A DNA stretch of 64,000 nt from Burkholderiales bacterium. GTDB taxonomy: Bacteria > Pseudomonadota > Gammaproteobacteria > Burkholderiales > UBA6910. The DNA is taken from NCBI GenBank assembly GCA_026005015.1, contig BPKG01000002.1:248001-312000 (forward strand), written 5' to 3'. Shown here piece after piece: positions 1 through 8,615 of this stretch (position 1 is its first letter; the number at the start of each line of letters is the position of its first letter). Both the position numbers and the translations under genes were made by a program. The notes beneath the pieces were generated by a model. The model saw nothing but the letters and a program-made list of their open reading frames with translations. It made no database searches and was not told the DNA's origin.

Positions 1-382
1 CCCAGCCGGCCTGCACGTCCTGGTGCGGGGTGAAGCCGCCCCCGCCCGGCAGCTTGAAATTGATCTTGTCCTTGAACAGGACCGCCGGCGCGCCGAAAAG
101 CTGGGCCGCCGCGTCGCGCAGCCCGGGGCCGTTGAGCAGGGCGTCGAAGCCGGCGTGGTAGGGGCAGAAGTTTTCGATCCGGTTGAGCAGGCGCCGGCCC
201 GGCTCCAGGCGGCTTGTCTCGAAATACATCATGTACTTGCCCGGAACCTCCGGGTAGCCCGCGATCTCCTCGGTCCAGGCAGCGATGCGCGCCGCGGCCT
301 CGCGCCCGTAGAGACCGCGGACGATCAGAAACCCGTCGCGGTGGAAGCTCTCAATCTGGTCCTGGGTCAGCGGCTGGACCAT
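1..382 (-). CDS. PhyH-family Fe(II)/2-oxoglutarate dioxygenase, 3' end outside window
   Basis: The first 127 residues are visible, read from an ATG at 382-380 toward the window edge. The N-terminus (MVQPLTQDQIESFHRDGFLI) is the usual opening of phytanoyl-CoA dioxygenase-like proteins. The stretch FKLPGGGGFTPHQD carries the first half of the HxD...H iron triad, and the distal His and the 2-oxoglutarate Arg lie beyond the edge. Family members hydroxylate small molecules, lipids or phosphonates; the substrate cannot be read here. It starts 18 bp after the stop of the CDP-alcohol phosphatidyltransferase, so the two are probably co-transcribed. Confidence 0.85.
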   Translation of the reverse strand, partial: MVQPLTQDQIESFHRDGFLIVRGLYGREAAARIAAWTEEIAGYPEVPGKYMMYFETSRLEPGRRLLNRIENFCPYHAGFDALLNGPGLRDAAAQLFGAPAVLFKDKINFKLPGGGGFTPHQDVQAGW

Positions 383-400
383 CGCTTCTCACAAGTTAGG

Positions 401-1024
401 CTACGAAGACTGGGGGTGCCGGCCGGTCGGGCGGCCGAGCCTGCGCACGAGACCCCAGTAAACGAAAACGGCGAATGCCGGCGCGGCGATCGCGGCGGCC
501 ACCAGCAGGTGCTCGGCAAACCCGAGCCAGAGCATGATCGGGACGACGATCAGCGCGTCGTCCGGGTCGAAGCCCGCGGCACCGCCCAATGGAGCGGTGT
601 CTTCTCCGGTGAGCGCTTCCCATCGCCACAAGAGGTAAAAAGTCGCCGCGATCGCCAGGCCGGCCAGCGCGCCCAGGGGAATCGCCCACGGGCCCAGGGT
701 CCCGGTCTTGAGCCCGAACCCCAGCCCCACGAAGGCCAGCGTGTTGCACACGCCGTCGGCCACCAGATCGTATTTCTGGCCGAAAGCGCTTTTTTTCCCG
801 GAAAGCCGCGCCAGCTCACCGTCGGCCCGGTCGAGCAGCATGGAAAGCAGGAACAACCCCGCCCCCCAGACCAGGGCCGCGGCGCCGCCGACGGCGAACA
901 GGGCGCTGGCGCCCAGGCCGGTCGCCAGTCGCAGCGTGGTCAGGTGGTTGGGCGCTATCGGCGTCGCCGCCAGAGGGCGCACGCCCAGGCGCACGAAGCG
1001 GTGAATCCAAGTGTTGTGGCTCAT
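401..1024 (-). CDS. CDP-alcohol phosphatidyltransferase family membrane protein
   Basis: This 207-residue integral membrane protein carries the full CDP-alcohol phosphotransferase signature: D65, D68, G69, A72, R73, G82, D86 and D90 fit DxxDGxxARx8GxxxDxxxD exactly. Enzymes of this family exchange the CMP of a CDP-activated alcohol for another alcohol, usually in phospholipid synthesis, at the inner membrane. Several hydrophobic segments follow the motif. The acceptor is unknown. It is not an obvious PgsA or PssA, and its partner is the dioxygenase immediately downstream. Confidence 0.88.
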   Translation of the reverse strand: MSHNTWIHRFVRLGVRPLAATPIAPNHLTTLRLATGLGASALFAVGGAAALVWGAGLFLLSMLLDRADGELARLSGKKSAFGQKYDLVADGVCNTLAFVGLGFGLKTGTLGPWAIPLGALAGLAIAATFYLLWRWEALTGEDTAPLGGAAGFDPDDALIVVPIMLWLGFAEHLLVAAAIAAPAFAVFVYWGLVRRLGRPTGRHPQSS

Positions 1025-1125
1025 TGGGCGCGCTCAAATCCCAAGCCATTTTGCCATGTTACGGCCCAGTGGCGTTAGCCATGGCGGTCAGCGCAGCGAT
1101 CAGGTTCGAGACTGGGAACGCCGCC

Positions 1126-1797
1126 TCAGAAAAACCAACTGAGTCCGATCCGCAACGTATGGGTGTTCGTGCCCGTGTTGGGTTCTTCAATCCCGGCGTT
1201 GGAAAAATGGAGGTAGCGGTATAGTACCGTAACGGCCATGTCGTCCCGGATGAAGTAACGGACCCCGGCGCCTCCTTGGACGTTGAACTGAAACTTGGAG
1301 CTCAAGTCCGGCTTCCCGATGTTGGTGACCGACACGCCGGCGCCCAGGTCGATGAACGGCGCCCAGCGGCTGCCCGTGGCGAAGTTGTAGCGTAGCAGCG
1401 GCGTGAGCCCGACGAAATAGCGGTCGTTCGGGTGGAACTGCAAGCCGGAAAACAATTCTCCCACCAACTCGAAGTTGCCTCGCCACCACCTGTCCCGGCC
1501 CACCACGTCGCTGAAGACCCAGCCGACACTTCCCGAAACGAGGGCGAGATCGTGGGTGCGCCTGCTGCCGAAGGCATTGCTGCCGGGCCCTGCGCCGACC
1601 GCAATTGCCGCTTCCATCGCATCCTTGCGGAAGCCGCTCCCGATGCCCATTTTCCAGGCGCTCTGCCGGCTGAACCCGGTCTGCGGATGGATGCCGTTGG
1701 GCTGGGCCGGTGGCGTGACGGCCGTTTCGGCGGCCGCCCCCAACGCTATGCCGATCCCGAGGAAAAACAGCCCCGTCCCCTGTCGCGGTTTTTTCAT
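1126..1797 (-). CDS. pagL: PagL-like lipid A 3-O-deacylase / acyloxyacyl hydrolase
   Basis: The 223-residue product has a signal peptide (hydrophobic segment about residues 8-23, AAAE cleavage region). It then has alternating beta strands and ends in Trp-Phe-Phe, as expected for an outer-membrane beta barrel. The C-terminal RYLHFSNAGI followed by a Pro-Asn-x-Gly-x-Asn stretch matches the PagL catalytic region, with H197 and S199 as likely catalytic residues. PagL removes the 3-O acyl chain from lipid A at the outer leaflet. It is somewhat longer than Pseudomonas PagL. It lies 102 bp upstream of the CDP-alcohol gene on the same strand. Confidence 0.82.
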   Translation of the reverse strand: MKKPRQGTGLFFLGIGIALGAAAETAVTPPAQPNGIHPQTGFSRQSAWKMGIGSGFRKDAMEAAIAVGAGPGSNAFGSRRTHDLALVSGSVGWVFSDVVGRDRWWRGNFELVGELFSGLQFHPNDRYFVGLTPLLRYNFATGSRWAPFIDLGAGVSVTNIGKPDLSSKFQFNVQGGAGVRYFIRDDMAVTVLYRYLHFSNAGIEEPNTGTNTHTLRIGLSWFF

Positions 1798-2045
1798 CGG
1801 CTTATTCTCTTCTTCCTCGAGGAAGATCCAACGATAAGTTAGACGGGGAGGCCCAAGGGTTCTTACGGGTCGGGATGCCGATGCGCGGGGATTCCCGCGC
1901 CGCTTCGTTCCCCACGTCGAAAGCCGGGAACCCGCCCGGCCGCCTTACCCATACGGTGGTGCGCCCGGGAGCGAGGGCGACTATACTTCCCGCATGGCGG
2001 TCCTGCCTCCCGGGGTGGGCCGCTTTCCCGAGCGCTCGCGATCCC
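1798..2045. promoter_or_regulatory. Divergent intergenic region between pagL and the squalene synthase gene
   Basis: About 250 bp separate the two divergent starts and must carry both promoters. No strong sigma70 boxes or operators were recognised. Confidence 0.4.
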
Positions 2046-3122
2046 ATGTCCATCCCAGCGTCCGACCTCCAATATCAAGACCGCATTCTCGCCGGGGTCT
2101 CCCGCACCTTCGCCCTGACCATTCCCGAGTTGCCGGCCTGGTTGCGCATCGCAGTGGGCAACGCCTATCTCCTGTGCCGCATCGCCGACACGGTGGAGGA
2201 CGATCCTCACCTCCCGGTGGAGGACAAGCTGCGCTTCCTGCGCCGCTTCGCCCGGGTCGTGGAAGGCCGGGAACCCGGCGAGGCCTTTGCGGCCGAATTG
2301 TCCGCCCGCCTGTCGCCCCGGGCGTCCCCGGCAGAACGGGACCTGGTGGCCCACACGGCCCGGGTGGTGGCCATCGCCCGTGCCTTCGGAGCGCCCCAGC
2401 GGGCGGCCATCGAGCGCTGCGTGCGGGTGATGACGGAAGGCATGGCGCGCTTCCAGGCCCAGGGCGGCCCCCGGGGGCTGGAAACCCTGGCGGACCTGGA
2501 CGGCTACTGTTACTGCGTGGCGGGCGTGGTGGGGGAGATGCTCACCGAGCTTTTCTGCCAGCGGATTCAGGAGCTGGCGCCGCGGCGGGAGGAGCTGCGC
2601 CAGCTCGCCCTGTCCTTCGGCCAGGGGCTGCAGATGACCAACATCCTCAAGGACGTGTGGGAGGACCGCTCCCGGGGCGCCTGCTGGCTGCCCCGCGCGG
2701 TGTTCGAGGAGCGGGGCTGCGATCTCGGCGCCCTCACGCCGGGGGAAGCGGGCTTCCGGCGAGGAATGGAATACCTGATCGGCGTGGCCCGATGGCATCT
2801 GGAGCGTGCTCTCGATTACACCCTGTTCGTCCCCAAACGGGAGGAGGGCATCCGGCGCTTCTGCCTGTGGGCCCTGGGCATGGCGGTGCTCACCCTGGCA
2901 AACCTCAAGGGGCGCCTGGCCTTCAGCCGGGGGGATCAGGTCAAGATCTCCCGCGGCGCGGTGCGGGCCACGGTGGCCATCACTTCCCTCTGTGCAGGTT
3001 CCAACGGCGCCCTGCGGCTGTTGTTTCGCTGGGCGGCGCGGGGATTGCCGCCCCCCGTGCCGCCTCCGGAGCGGGTCGCTCCTCCCGGCTGGGCCTCCGA
3101 ACCCTTGGAGGGAGGGACGTAA
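2046..3122 (+). CDS. Squalene/phytoene synthase family protein
   Basis: The predicted 358-residue protein is read from ATG 2046. An open frame reaches further upstream but the conserved sequence begins here. The family condenses two prenyl diphosphates head to head, for example two farnesyl diphosphates to presqualene diphosphate and squalene. Both aspartate-rich Mg-diphosphate motifs are visible: IADTVEDD near residue 45 and NILKDVWED near residue 204. A hydrophobic stretch (WALGMAVLTLANL) near the C-terminus fits membrane association. It resembles the single-enzyme bacterial squalene synthase rather than the HpnC/HpnD pair, and no other hopanoid gene is present here. The downstream aminotransferase begins 59 bp later on the same strand. 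Confidence 0.88.
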   Translation: MSIPASDLQYQDRILAGVSRTFALTIPELPAWLRIAVGNAYLLCRIADTVEDDPHLPVEDKLRFLRRFARVVEGREPGEAFAAELSARLSPRASPAERDLVAHTARVVAIARAFGAPQRAAIERCVRVMTEGMARFQAQGGPRGLETLADLDGYCYCVAGVVGEMLTELFCQRIQELAPRREELRQLALSFGQGLQMTNILKDVWEDRSRGACWLPRAVFEERGCDLGALTPGEAGFRRGMEYLIGVARWHLERALDYTLFVPKREEGIRRFCLWALGMAVLTLANLKGRLAFSRGDQVKISRGAVRATVAITSLCAGSNGALRLLFRWAARGLPPPVPPPERVAPPGWASEPLEGGT

Positions 3123-3181
3123 AGTGTCCGGGTCGCGCGGGGCTTCTCCTCTTTTGTCTTCCCTGCCGGCGAGCTGAAACC

Positions 3182-4567
3182 ATGAGCCACGTCTTTCACC
3201 GCAACGCCCGGTTGGATCCTCCCATGGCGGTGGGGGGCGAGGGGCCGTACCTGGTGGACGCGCAAGGCCGCCGCATCCTGGACGCCTCCAGCGGTGCCGC
3301 CGTCTCCTGCCTGGGCCATGGCCATCCCGCCGTCATCCAGGCGATTCAGGAGCAGGCCCGGCGGCTCGCCTACGCCCACACTTCCTTCTTCACCAATGAG
3401 CCCATGGAGCGTCTCGCCGACTGCCTTGCCGAGGCGGCGCCGGGGGACCTCACCCGGGTGTATTTCGTGTCGGGGGGCTCGGAGGCGGTGGAGGCGGCCC
3501 TCAAGCTAGGCCGCCAGTACTTTCTCGAGATCGGACAGCCCCAAAGGCGCCACTTCATCGCCCGACGCCAGAGCTACCACGGCAACACCCTGGGGGCTCT
3601 CTCGGTGGGCGGGAACCTGTGGCGGCGGGCCCAGTTCGGACCGCTCCTGATCAAGGTCTCCCATGTCTCCCCCTGCTACGCCTACCGGGGCAAGGGGGAA
3701 GGGGAGAGCGACGCCGAATACTGCGACCGCCTGATCCGAGAACTGGAGGAGGAGATCCTGCGCCTGGGACCCGATACGGTGATCGGCTTCGTGGCCGAGC
3801 CGGTGGTGGGAGCGACCCTGGGCGCTGTTCCGCCGGTGGCGGGTTACTTCCGGCGGGTACGCGAGCTCACCGACCGCTACGGCATCCTGCTGATCCTGGA
3901 CGAAGTGATGTGCGGTATGGGACGCACCGGCACCCTCTTTGCCTGCGAGCAGGAGGGAATCGTGCCGGACCTGGTGGTCCTGGCCAAGGGGCTCGCGGGC
4001 GGCTACCAACCCATCGGCGCGGTGATAGTGCGCCAGCCCATCTTCGAAGCGATCCGGGACGGCTCGGGCTTCTTCCAGCACGGCCACACCTACATGGGGC
4101 ATCCGGTTGCCTGCGCCGCTGCCCTGGCGGTGCAGCGGGTGATCCGGGAAGAGAACCTGCTCGAGAACGTGTGCCGCCAGGGGGAGGGGTTGCGAGCGGC
4201 CCTGGCGGAGCGCCTCGGGGATCACCCCCACGTGGGCGATATCCGCGGCCGGGGGCTGCTCCTCGGGCTGGAGCTGGTGGAAGAGCGGGCGAGCAAGCGG
4301 CCGTTCGATCCGGCGCTCAAGCTCCACGCCGCAGTGAAGCGGGAGGCCCTAGCGCGGGGTCTCGCTTGCTACCCCATGGGAGGGACCCTGGACGGCAAGC
4401 TGGGGGATCACGTGCTCCTTGCGCCTCCGTTCATCATCGGCGCCGGGCACGTGGCGGAAATCGTGGACCGGCTGGCCGCGGCCCTGGAGGCGGCCCTGAC
4501 GTCGTCCGGCTACCCTCGGGTCGAGGCTCCCGCATCGGGTACGCTGGTAGGAGGAGAGGTGCTTTGA
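3182..4567 (+). CDS. Class III PLP-dependent aminotransferase
   Basis: The 461-residue protein belongs to the omega-amino-acid/acetylornithine aminotransferase fold type I. Visible marks are the [13 protein letters not shown] cofactor-phosphate region, [14 protein letters not shown] containing the PLP-binding Asp, and [15 protein letters not shown] with the Schiff-base lysine. The substrate is not determined; this branch includes beta-alanine, taurine and omega-amino-acid transaminases acting with pyruvate or 2-oxoglutarate. It lies upstream of TAXI-TRAP system 1, so the imported compound might be its substrate, but a roughly 190-bp gap separates them. Confidence 0.88.
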   Translation: MSHVFHRNARLDPPMAVGGEGPYLVDAQGRRILDASSGAAVSCLGHGHPAVIQAIQEQARRLAYAHTSFFTNEPMERLADCLAEAAPGDLTRVYFVSGGSEAVEAALKLGRQYFLEIGQPQRRHFIARRQSYHGNTLGALSVGGNLWRRAQFGPLLIKVSHVSPCYAYRGKGEGESDAEYCDRLIRELEEEILRLGPDTVIGFVAEPVVGATLGAVPPVAGYFRRVRELTDRYGILLILDEVMCGMGRTGTLFACEQEGIVPDLVVLAKGLAGGYQPIGAVIVRQPIFEAIRDGSGFFQHGHTYMGHPVACAAALAVQRVIREENLLENVCRQGEGLRAALAERLGDHPHVGDIRGRGLLLGLELVEERASKRPFDPALKLHAAVKREALARGLACYPMGGTLDGKLGDHVLLAPPFIIGAGHVAEIVDRLAAALEAALTSSGYPRVEAPASGTLVGGEVL

Positions 4568-4618
4568 CCCGTCCGCCCTCCGCGGCGCTCGGGGGCGCGT
4601 GGTACACTCGAACCCGCC

Positions 4619-4642
4619 GGGAGCCCGCCCTGCCGGGCTCCC
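4619..4642 (+). other. Inverted repeat upstream of the TAXI-1 binding protein
   Basis: The arms GGGAGCCCG and CGGGCTCCC (9 bp, perfect) enclose a 6-nt loop. No T tract follows, so it is not a standard terminator. It sits about 120 bp before the solute-binding gene and could be an operator or a 5'-leader structure. Confidence 0.45.
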
Positions 4643-4760
4643 ACCCTGGCGTCATGGGAGGCATTCCGGTCCGGAGGCCCGCGCCGGCGGCCCGTGGAGA
4701 AGCCCGTTCCCGGGCCCGGCGGATCATCGACGACTATCATCACCACTGGAGGAAGAGACC

Positions 4761-5747
4761 ATGAGGACGACAAGCGCGAAAAAACTGCCGCTCCTGGGGG
4801 CGGCCCTGCTCGCAGGCGCCCTGGGCCTGGGACCGGCCCCGGCGTCGGCCCAGCAGAAGTTCATCACCATCGGCACGGGCGGGGTCACGGGGGTGTACTA
4901 CGCCGCGGGCGGCGCCATCTGCCGCCTGGTGAACAAGGACCGGCAGAAGCATGGAATGCGCTGCTCGGTGGAGTCCACCGGCGGCTCGGTCTACAACATC
5001 AACACCATCCGCGCTGGCGAGCTGGATTTCGGCGTGGCCCAGTCCGACTGGCAATACCACGCCTGGCACGGCGACAAGGTGTTCAAGGACGCGGGCCCCA
5101 TGAAGGAGCTGCGCGCGGTGTTCTCCCTCCATCCCGAGCCGATGACCGTGGTGGCGCGCAAGGAGTTGAACGCCAAGCGCTTCGAGGACCTGAAGGGCAA
5201 GCGCTTCAACGTGGGCAACCCGGGCTCGGGAACCCGCGCCTCCCTGGAGGAACTGCTGAACGCCCTGGGCTGGAAGCTCTCCGACTTCTCCCTGGCCTCC
5301 GAGCTGAAAGCCGACGAGCACGGGGCGGCCCTGTGCGACAACAAGATCGACGGCTTTTTCTACGCCGTGGGCCATCCGTCGGCCAACATCCAGGACCCCA
5401 CCACCACCTGCGGCGCCAAGCTGGTGCCCCTCACCGGTCCGGCGGTGGACAAGCTAGTGAAGGAGAATCCCTATTACGCGAAAGTGGAGATCCCCGGGGG
5501 GCTGTACAACAACAACCCCGACCCGGTGCCCACCTACGGGGTGCTGGCGACCCTGGTCACCTCCAGCAAGGTGCCGGCGGACGTGGTGTACCAGGTGGTG
5601 AAGGCGGTGTTCGACAACTTCGAGGAGTTCAAGAAGCTGCACCCGGCGCTCGCCAACCTGGATCCCAAGCGCATGATCAAGGACGGCCTGTCGGCTCCGC
5701 TGCACGACGGGGCGGTACGCTATTACAAGGAGAAGGGTTGGATGTAG
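4761..5747 (+). CDS. TAXI-family TRAP transporter solute-binding protein (system 1)
   Basis: The 328-residue periplasmic protein has a signal peptide ending near PASAQQ and the TAXI opening [18 protein letters not shown]. The matching body includes [17 protein letters not shown] and [22 protein letters not shown] proteins capture small carboxylates or amino acids for sodium-coupled TRAP uptake; the ligand cannot be read. The start is chosen for its Shine-Dalgarno (GGAGGAAG) 7-8 bp before the ATG. It is followed by a strong hairpin with a U-rich tail and then the permease gene. Confidence 0.93.
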   Translation: MRTTSAKKLPLLGAALLAGALGLGPAPASAQQKFITIGTGGVTGVYYAAGGAICRLVNKDRQKHGMRCSVESTGGSVYNINTIRAGELDFGVAQSDWQYHAWHGDKVFKDAGPMKELRAVFSLHPEPMTVVARKELNAKRFEDLKGKRFNVGNPGSGTRASLEELLNALGWKLSDFSLASELKADEHGAALCDNKIDGFFYAVGHPSANIQDPTTTCGAKLVPLTGPAVDKLVKENPYYAKVEIPGGLYNNNPDPVPTYGVLATLVTSSKVPADVVYQVVKAVFDNFEEFKKLHPALANLDPKRMIKDGLSAPLHDGAVRYYKEKGWM

Positions 5748-5777
5748 CCCGTCCGAGAGGCGTTTCTTGAGAAATCC

Positions 5778-5820
5778 CAAGGGGCCGTATCCTGTCGAGT
5801 AGCGGCCCCTTGCTTTTTGC
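5778..5820 (+). terminator. Intrinsic terminator or attenuator between TAXI-1 binding protein and permease
   Basis: A 10-bp perfect stem (CAAGGGGCCG at 5778-5787 with CGGCCCCTTG at 5803-5812) encloses a 15-nt loop and is followed by CTTTTT. It lies after the binding-protein stop and 21 bp before the permease start. It would lower expression of the membrane subunit relative to the abundant binding protein. Confidence 0.75.
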
Positions 5821-5840
5821 GGGCTGACGAGGAGGAGGCG

Positions 5841-8450
5841 ATGGCCACGGCGGAGAATCGGGAGAGAGGGCTCAGCGAGCAAGAGCTTAAAGCCCTCGTG
5901 GCCGAGACCGACACCGGCGGGCGCAAGCCGACGGGCCTCGCCGCCAGAATTCTGTTCACGGTGGCCATCGGCTGGTCTCTGTTCCAGCTCTGGTACGCTT
6001 CGCCCCTGCCCTTTGCGGTGGGCTTCGGCGTGCTCAACGACACCGAGGCCCGCTCCATCCACCTGGCGATCGCCGTCTTCCTCGCTTTCCTCGCTTATCC
6101 CGCGTTCAAGGGATCGCCGCGTAAATACGTCCCCGCCGTGGATTGGGTCCTGGCTCTGGCGGGGGCGTTCGGCGCCCTCTACATCTTTCTCTTTTACCGG
6201 GAGCTGGCCACCCGGCCCGGCATCCCCATCGTCCAGGACCTGATGGTGGCGGTCCTGGGCCTTGCCCTCTTGCTGGAGGCGGCCCGGCGCACCCTGGGGC
6301 TGCCGCTGGTGATTTTGGCGCTCGTCTTCATCGGCTACATCTTCGCCGGGCCCTATATGCCGGAGGCGATCGCCCACAAAGGGGCCTCCCTGGAAAAGGC
6401 CATGTCCCACTTGTGGCTCACCACCGAAGGCGTGTTCGGGGTGGCGCTGGGCGTGTCGACCAGCTTCATCTTCCTGTTCGTGCTCTTCGGCTCCCTCCTA
6501 GAGACGGCGGGCGCGGGCAACTATTTCATCAAGTCCGCCATCTCTCTGCTCGGCCACCTGCGGGGCGGGCCCGCCAAGGCGGCCGTGGTGGCCTCCGCGG
6601 CGACCGGGGTGATCTCCGGCTCTTCCATTGCCAACGTGGTAACCACCGGCACCTTCACCATTCCCCTGATGAAGCGGGTAGGCTACCGACCGGACAAGGC
6701 GGGGGCGGTGGAGGTGGCCGCCTCCGTGGACGGCCAGATCATGCCGCCCGTGATGGGGGCCGCCGCCTTCCTCATGGTGGAGTACGTGGGCATCCCCTAC
6801 GCCGACGTGATCAAGCACGCCTTCCTGCCGGCGGTCATCTCCTACATCGCCCTCTTCTACATCGTGCACCTGGAGGCGTGCAAGGCGGACATCCGGGGGC
6901 TGCCCCGACGTACCCAGTCCACGTTCCTCCAACGCGCCCTCGCCTTCGCCATGACTGTCGCGGGGCTGATCGTCCTTTCGGGCCTGGTCTACTACACCCT
7001 GGGGTGGATCAAGGGCGCGGCGGGAGACGCGTCCCTCCTGGTGATCGCATTCCTCATGGCAGCAGTCTACCTGGGACTGCTGTGGTACGGCTGCCGCTTT
7101 CCGCCTCTAGCCCAGGACGATCCCAACGCTCCCCTGGAGGTGCTGCCCGAGCCCGGGCCAACCCTCAAGACGGGGCTCCATTACCTGCTGGCGGTGGTGG
7201 TGCTCATCTGGTGCCTGATGGTGGAGCACCTGTCGCCGGGGCTCTCTGCCTTCTGGGCCACCTCCTTCATGATCTTTATCCTGCTCACCCAGCGGCCGAT
7301 CCAAGCGTTCTTCCGCGGCCAAGGGGGCTACGGGACGGCGGCGCTGCAAGGTCTCAAGGACCTGGTCAAGGGTCTGGAGAACGGCGCGCGCAACATGATC
7401 GGCATCGGTATCGCCACGGCGGCGGCCGGCATCATCGTGGGCACCGTGACCCTCACCGGCATCGGGCTGGTGATGACCGAGTTCGTGGAGATCCTCTCCG
7501 GCGGCAATTTGCTCTTGATGCTCTTCCTGGTGGCGGTGATCTGCCTGATCCTGGGAATGGGCCTGCCCACCACCGCCAACTATATCGTGGTGTCCACCCT
7601 GATGGCGCCAGTGGTGGTGGAGCTGGGAGCCCAGCAAGGTCTGCTGGTACCTCTGATCGCGGTGCACCTCTTCGTGTTCTATTTCGGCCTGATGGCGGAC
7701 GTGACGCCGCCCGTGGGCCTCGCCTCCTACGCCGCGGCGGGAATCGCCCGCTGCGATCCCATCAAGACCGGCATCACCGCCTTCGGCTACAGCATCCGCA
7801 CGGCGATCCTGCCTTTCATGTTCATCTTCAACACCCAGTTGTTGTTGATCGACATCACCACCTGGTGGCAGCTTTTCCTCACCATCGGGAGCGCCATCGT
7901 GGCCAACCTCATGTTCGCCGCCGCCACCCAAGGGTGGTTCCTCACCCGCAACCGGCTCCACGAGTCGGCGCTGCTGCTGCTGGTCACGTTCACCCTGTTC
8001 CGGCCGGGATTCTTCTGGGACATGCTCTATCCCCCGTACGAGGAGGTCCCAGGCAGCCGGCTCTTGCAGGTGGTGGAGCAACAGCCGGCTAAGGCCGGGC
8101 TGCGGGTGTGGATCGAGGGCACGACCCTGGAAGGGGAGGAGGTGAGCAAGGGGGTGCTGCTGCCCCTGGGAGAGCCGGGGCCGGCCCGGGAGCGGCTGGC
8201 AGCCGCGGGCGTGCGGGTGATTCCCGACGCCGACGGGAAATCGTTCCAGGTGATCCAGGTGCAGTTCGGCAGCCGGGCGGAGAAGCTGGGGATCGAACAG
8301 GGTTTCCGCATCACCCACCTGGAGCTGCCCGTCCAGCGGCCGCCCAAGGAATGGATGTTCCTGCCGGCACTGGCCTTGTTGGGGCTGGTGGCCGGGCTGC
8401 AACTCCTGCGCCGGCGCTCGCCACCGCCGGCCCGTACCCAGCCGGCGTAG
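5841..8450 (+). CDS. TRAP transporter fused small/large permease with C-terminal DUF3394 region (system 1)
   Basis: The 869-residue polytopic inner-membrane protein fuses the small (DctQ-like) and large (DctM-like) subunits, as is usual for TAXI systems. Conserved DctM segments are present, including GGPAKAAVVASAATG, DGQIMPPVMGAAAFLM and LGMGLPTTANYIVVSTLMAP. After the last core helix a soluble stretch of about 130 residues begins with MLYPPYEEVPGS and ends in one helix (MFLPALALLGLVAGL) plus an Arg-rich tail, matching the DUF3394 extension of some fused permeases. The ATG at 5841 follows GAGGAGGAGG. It pairs with the binding protein upstream. Confidence 0.93.
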   Translation: MATAENRERGLSEQELKALVAETDTGGRKPTGLAARILFTVAIGWSLFQLWYASPLPFAVGFGVLNDTEARSIHLAIAVFLAFLAYPAFKGSPRKYVPAVDWVLALAGAFGALYIFLFYRELATRPGIPIVQDLMVAVLGLALLLEAARRTLGLPLVILALVFIGYIFAGPYMPEAIAHKGASLEKAMSHLWLTTEGVFGVALGVSTSFIFLFVLFGSLLETAGAGNYFIKSAISLLGHLRGGPAKAAVVASAATGVISGSSIANVVTTGTFTIPLMKRVGYRPDKAGAVEVAASVDGQIMPPVMGAAAFLMVEYVGIPYADVIKHAFLPAVISYIALFYIVHLEACKADIRGLPRRTQSTFLQRALAFAMTVAGLIVLSGLVYYTLGWIKGAAGDASLLVIAFLMAAVYLGLLWYGCRFPPLAQDDPNAPLEVLPEPGPTLKTGLHYLLAVVVLIWCLMVEHLSPGLSAFWATSFMIFILLTQRPIQAFFRGQGGYGTAALQGLKDLVKGLENGARNMIGIGIATAAAGIIVGTVTLTGIGLVMTEFVEILSGGNLLLMLFLVAVICLILGMGLPTTANYIVVSTLMAPVVVELGAQQGLLVPLIAVHLFVFYFGLMADVTPPVGLASYAAAGIARCDPIKTGITAFGYSIRTAILPFMFIFNTQLLLIDITTWWQLFLTIGSAIVANLMFAAATQGWFLTRNRLHESALLLLVTFTLFRPGFFWDMLYPPYEEVPGSRLLQVVEQQPAKAGLRVWIEGTTLEGEEVSKGVLLPLGEPGPARERLAAAGVRVIPDADGKSFQVIQVQFGSRAEKLGIEQGFRITHLELPVQRPPKEWMFLPALALLGLVAGLQLLRRRSPPPARTQPA

Positions 8451-8477
8451 ATCGAGCAGGTGCCTGAATCGGATGTA

Positions 8478-8557
8478 AGCCACGAATGGGCACGGATTTT
8501 CACGGATCAAGGCAAGGTTATTTTCCCATTCGACGACATCTATATTCATCCGTGGCT
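8478..8557. repeat. Interspersed-type repeat with 10-bp internal periodicity and terminal inverted ends
   Basis: Three CACGRAT units start exactly 10 bp apart (8481, 8491, 8501). The outer ends AGCCACGAATG (8478-8488) and CATCCGTGGCT (8547-8557) are inverted copies with one mismatch. It lies in the gap between the convergent TRAP permease and c-di-GMP genes and has no ORF. It resembles the short non-coding interspersed repeats common in bacterial genomes. Confidence 0.5.
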
Positions 8558-8615
8558 AGAAATACCCGGGACTCGCGGGATTATCGGGAAGTTGGGACAC
8601 CGGTGCGGAGCCCGG

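Noticed and set aside
23-1078. Long plus-strand open frame of 351 codons
   Set aside because: It runs antisense across the PhyH and CDP-alcohol genes, is Arg/Gln/Pro-rich with no domain, and reflects high GC only.
1994-3120. Upstream extension of the aminotransferase frame through the squalene synthase gene
   Set aside because: The extension is the out-of-frame shadow of squalene synthase; aminotransferase homology begins at ATG 3182.
7107-8549. Minus-strand open frame of 480 codons opposite TRAP permease 1
   Set aside because: It is His/Gln/Gly-rich, lacks helices or motifs, and is the complement of a clear membrane protein gene.
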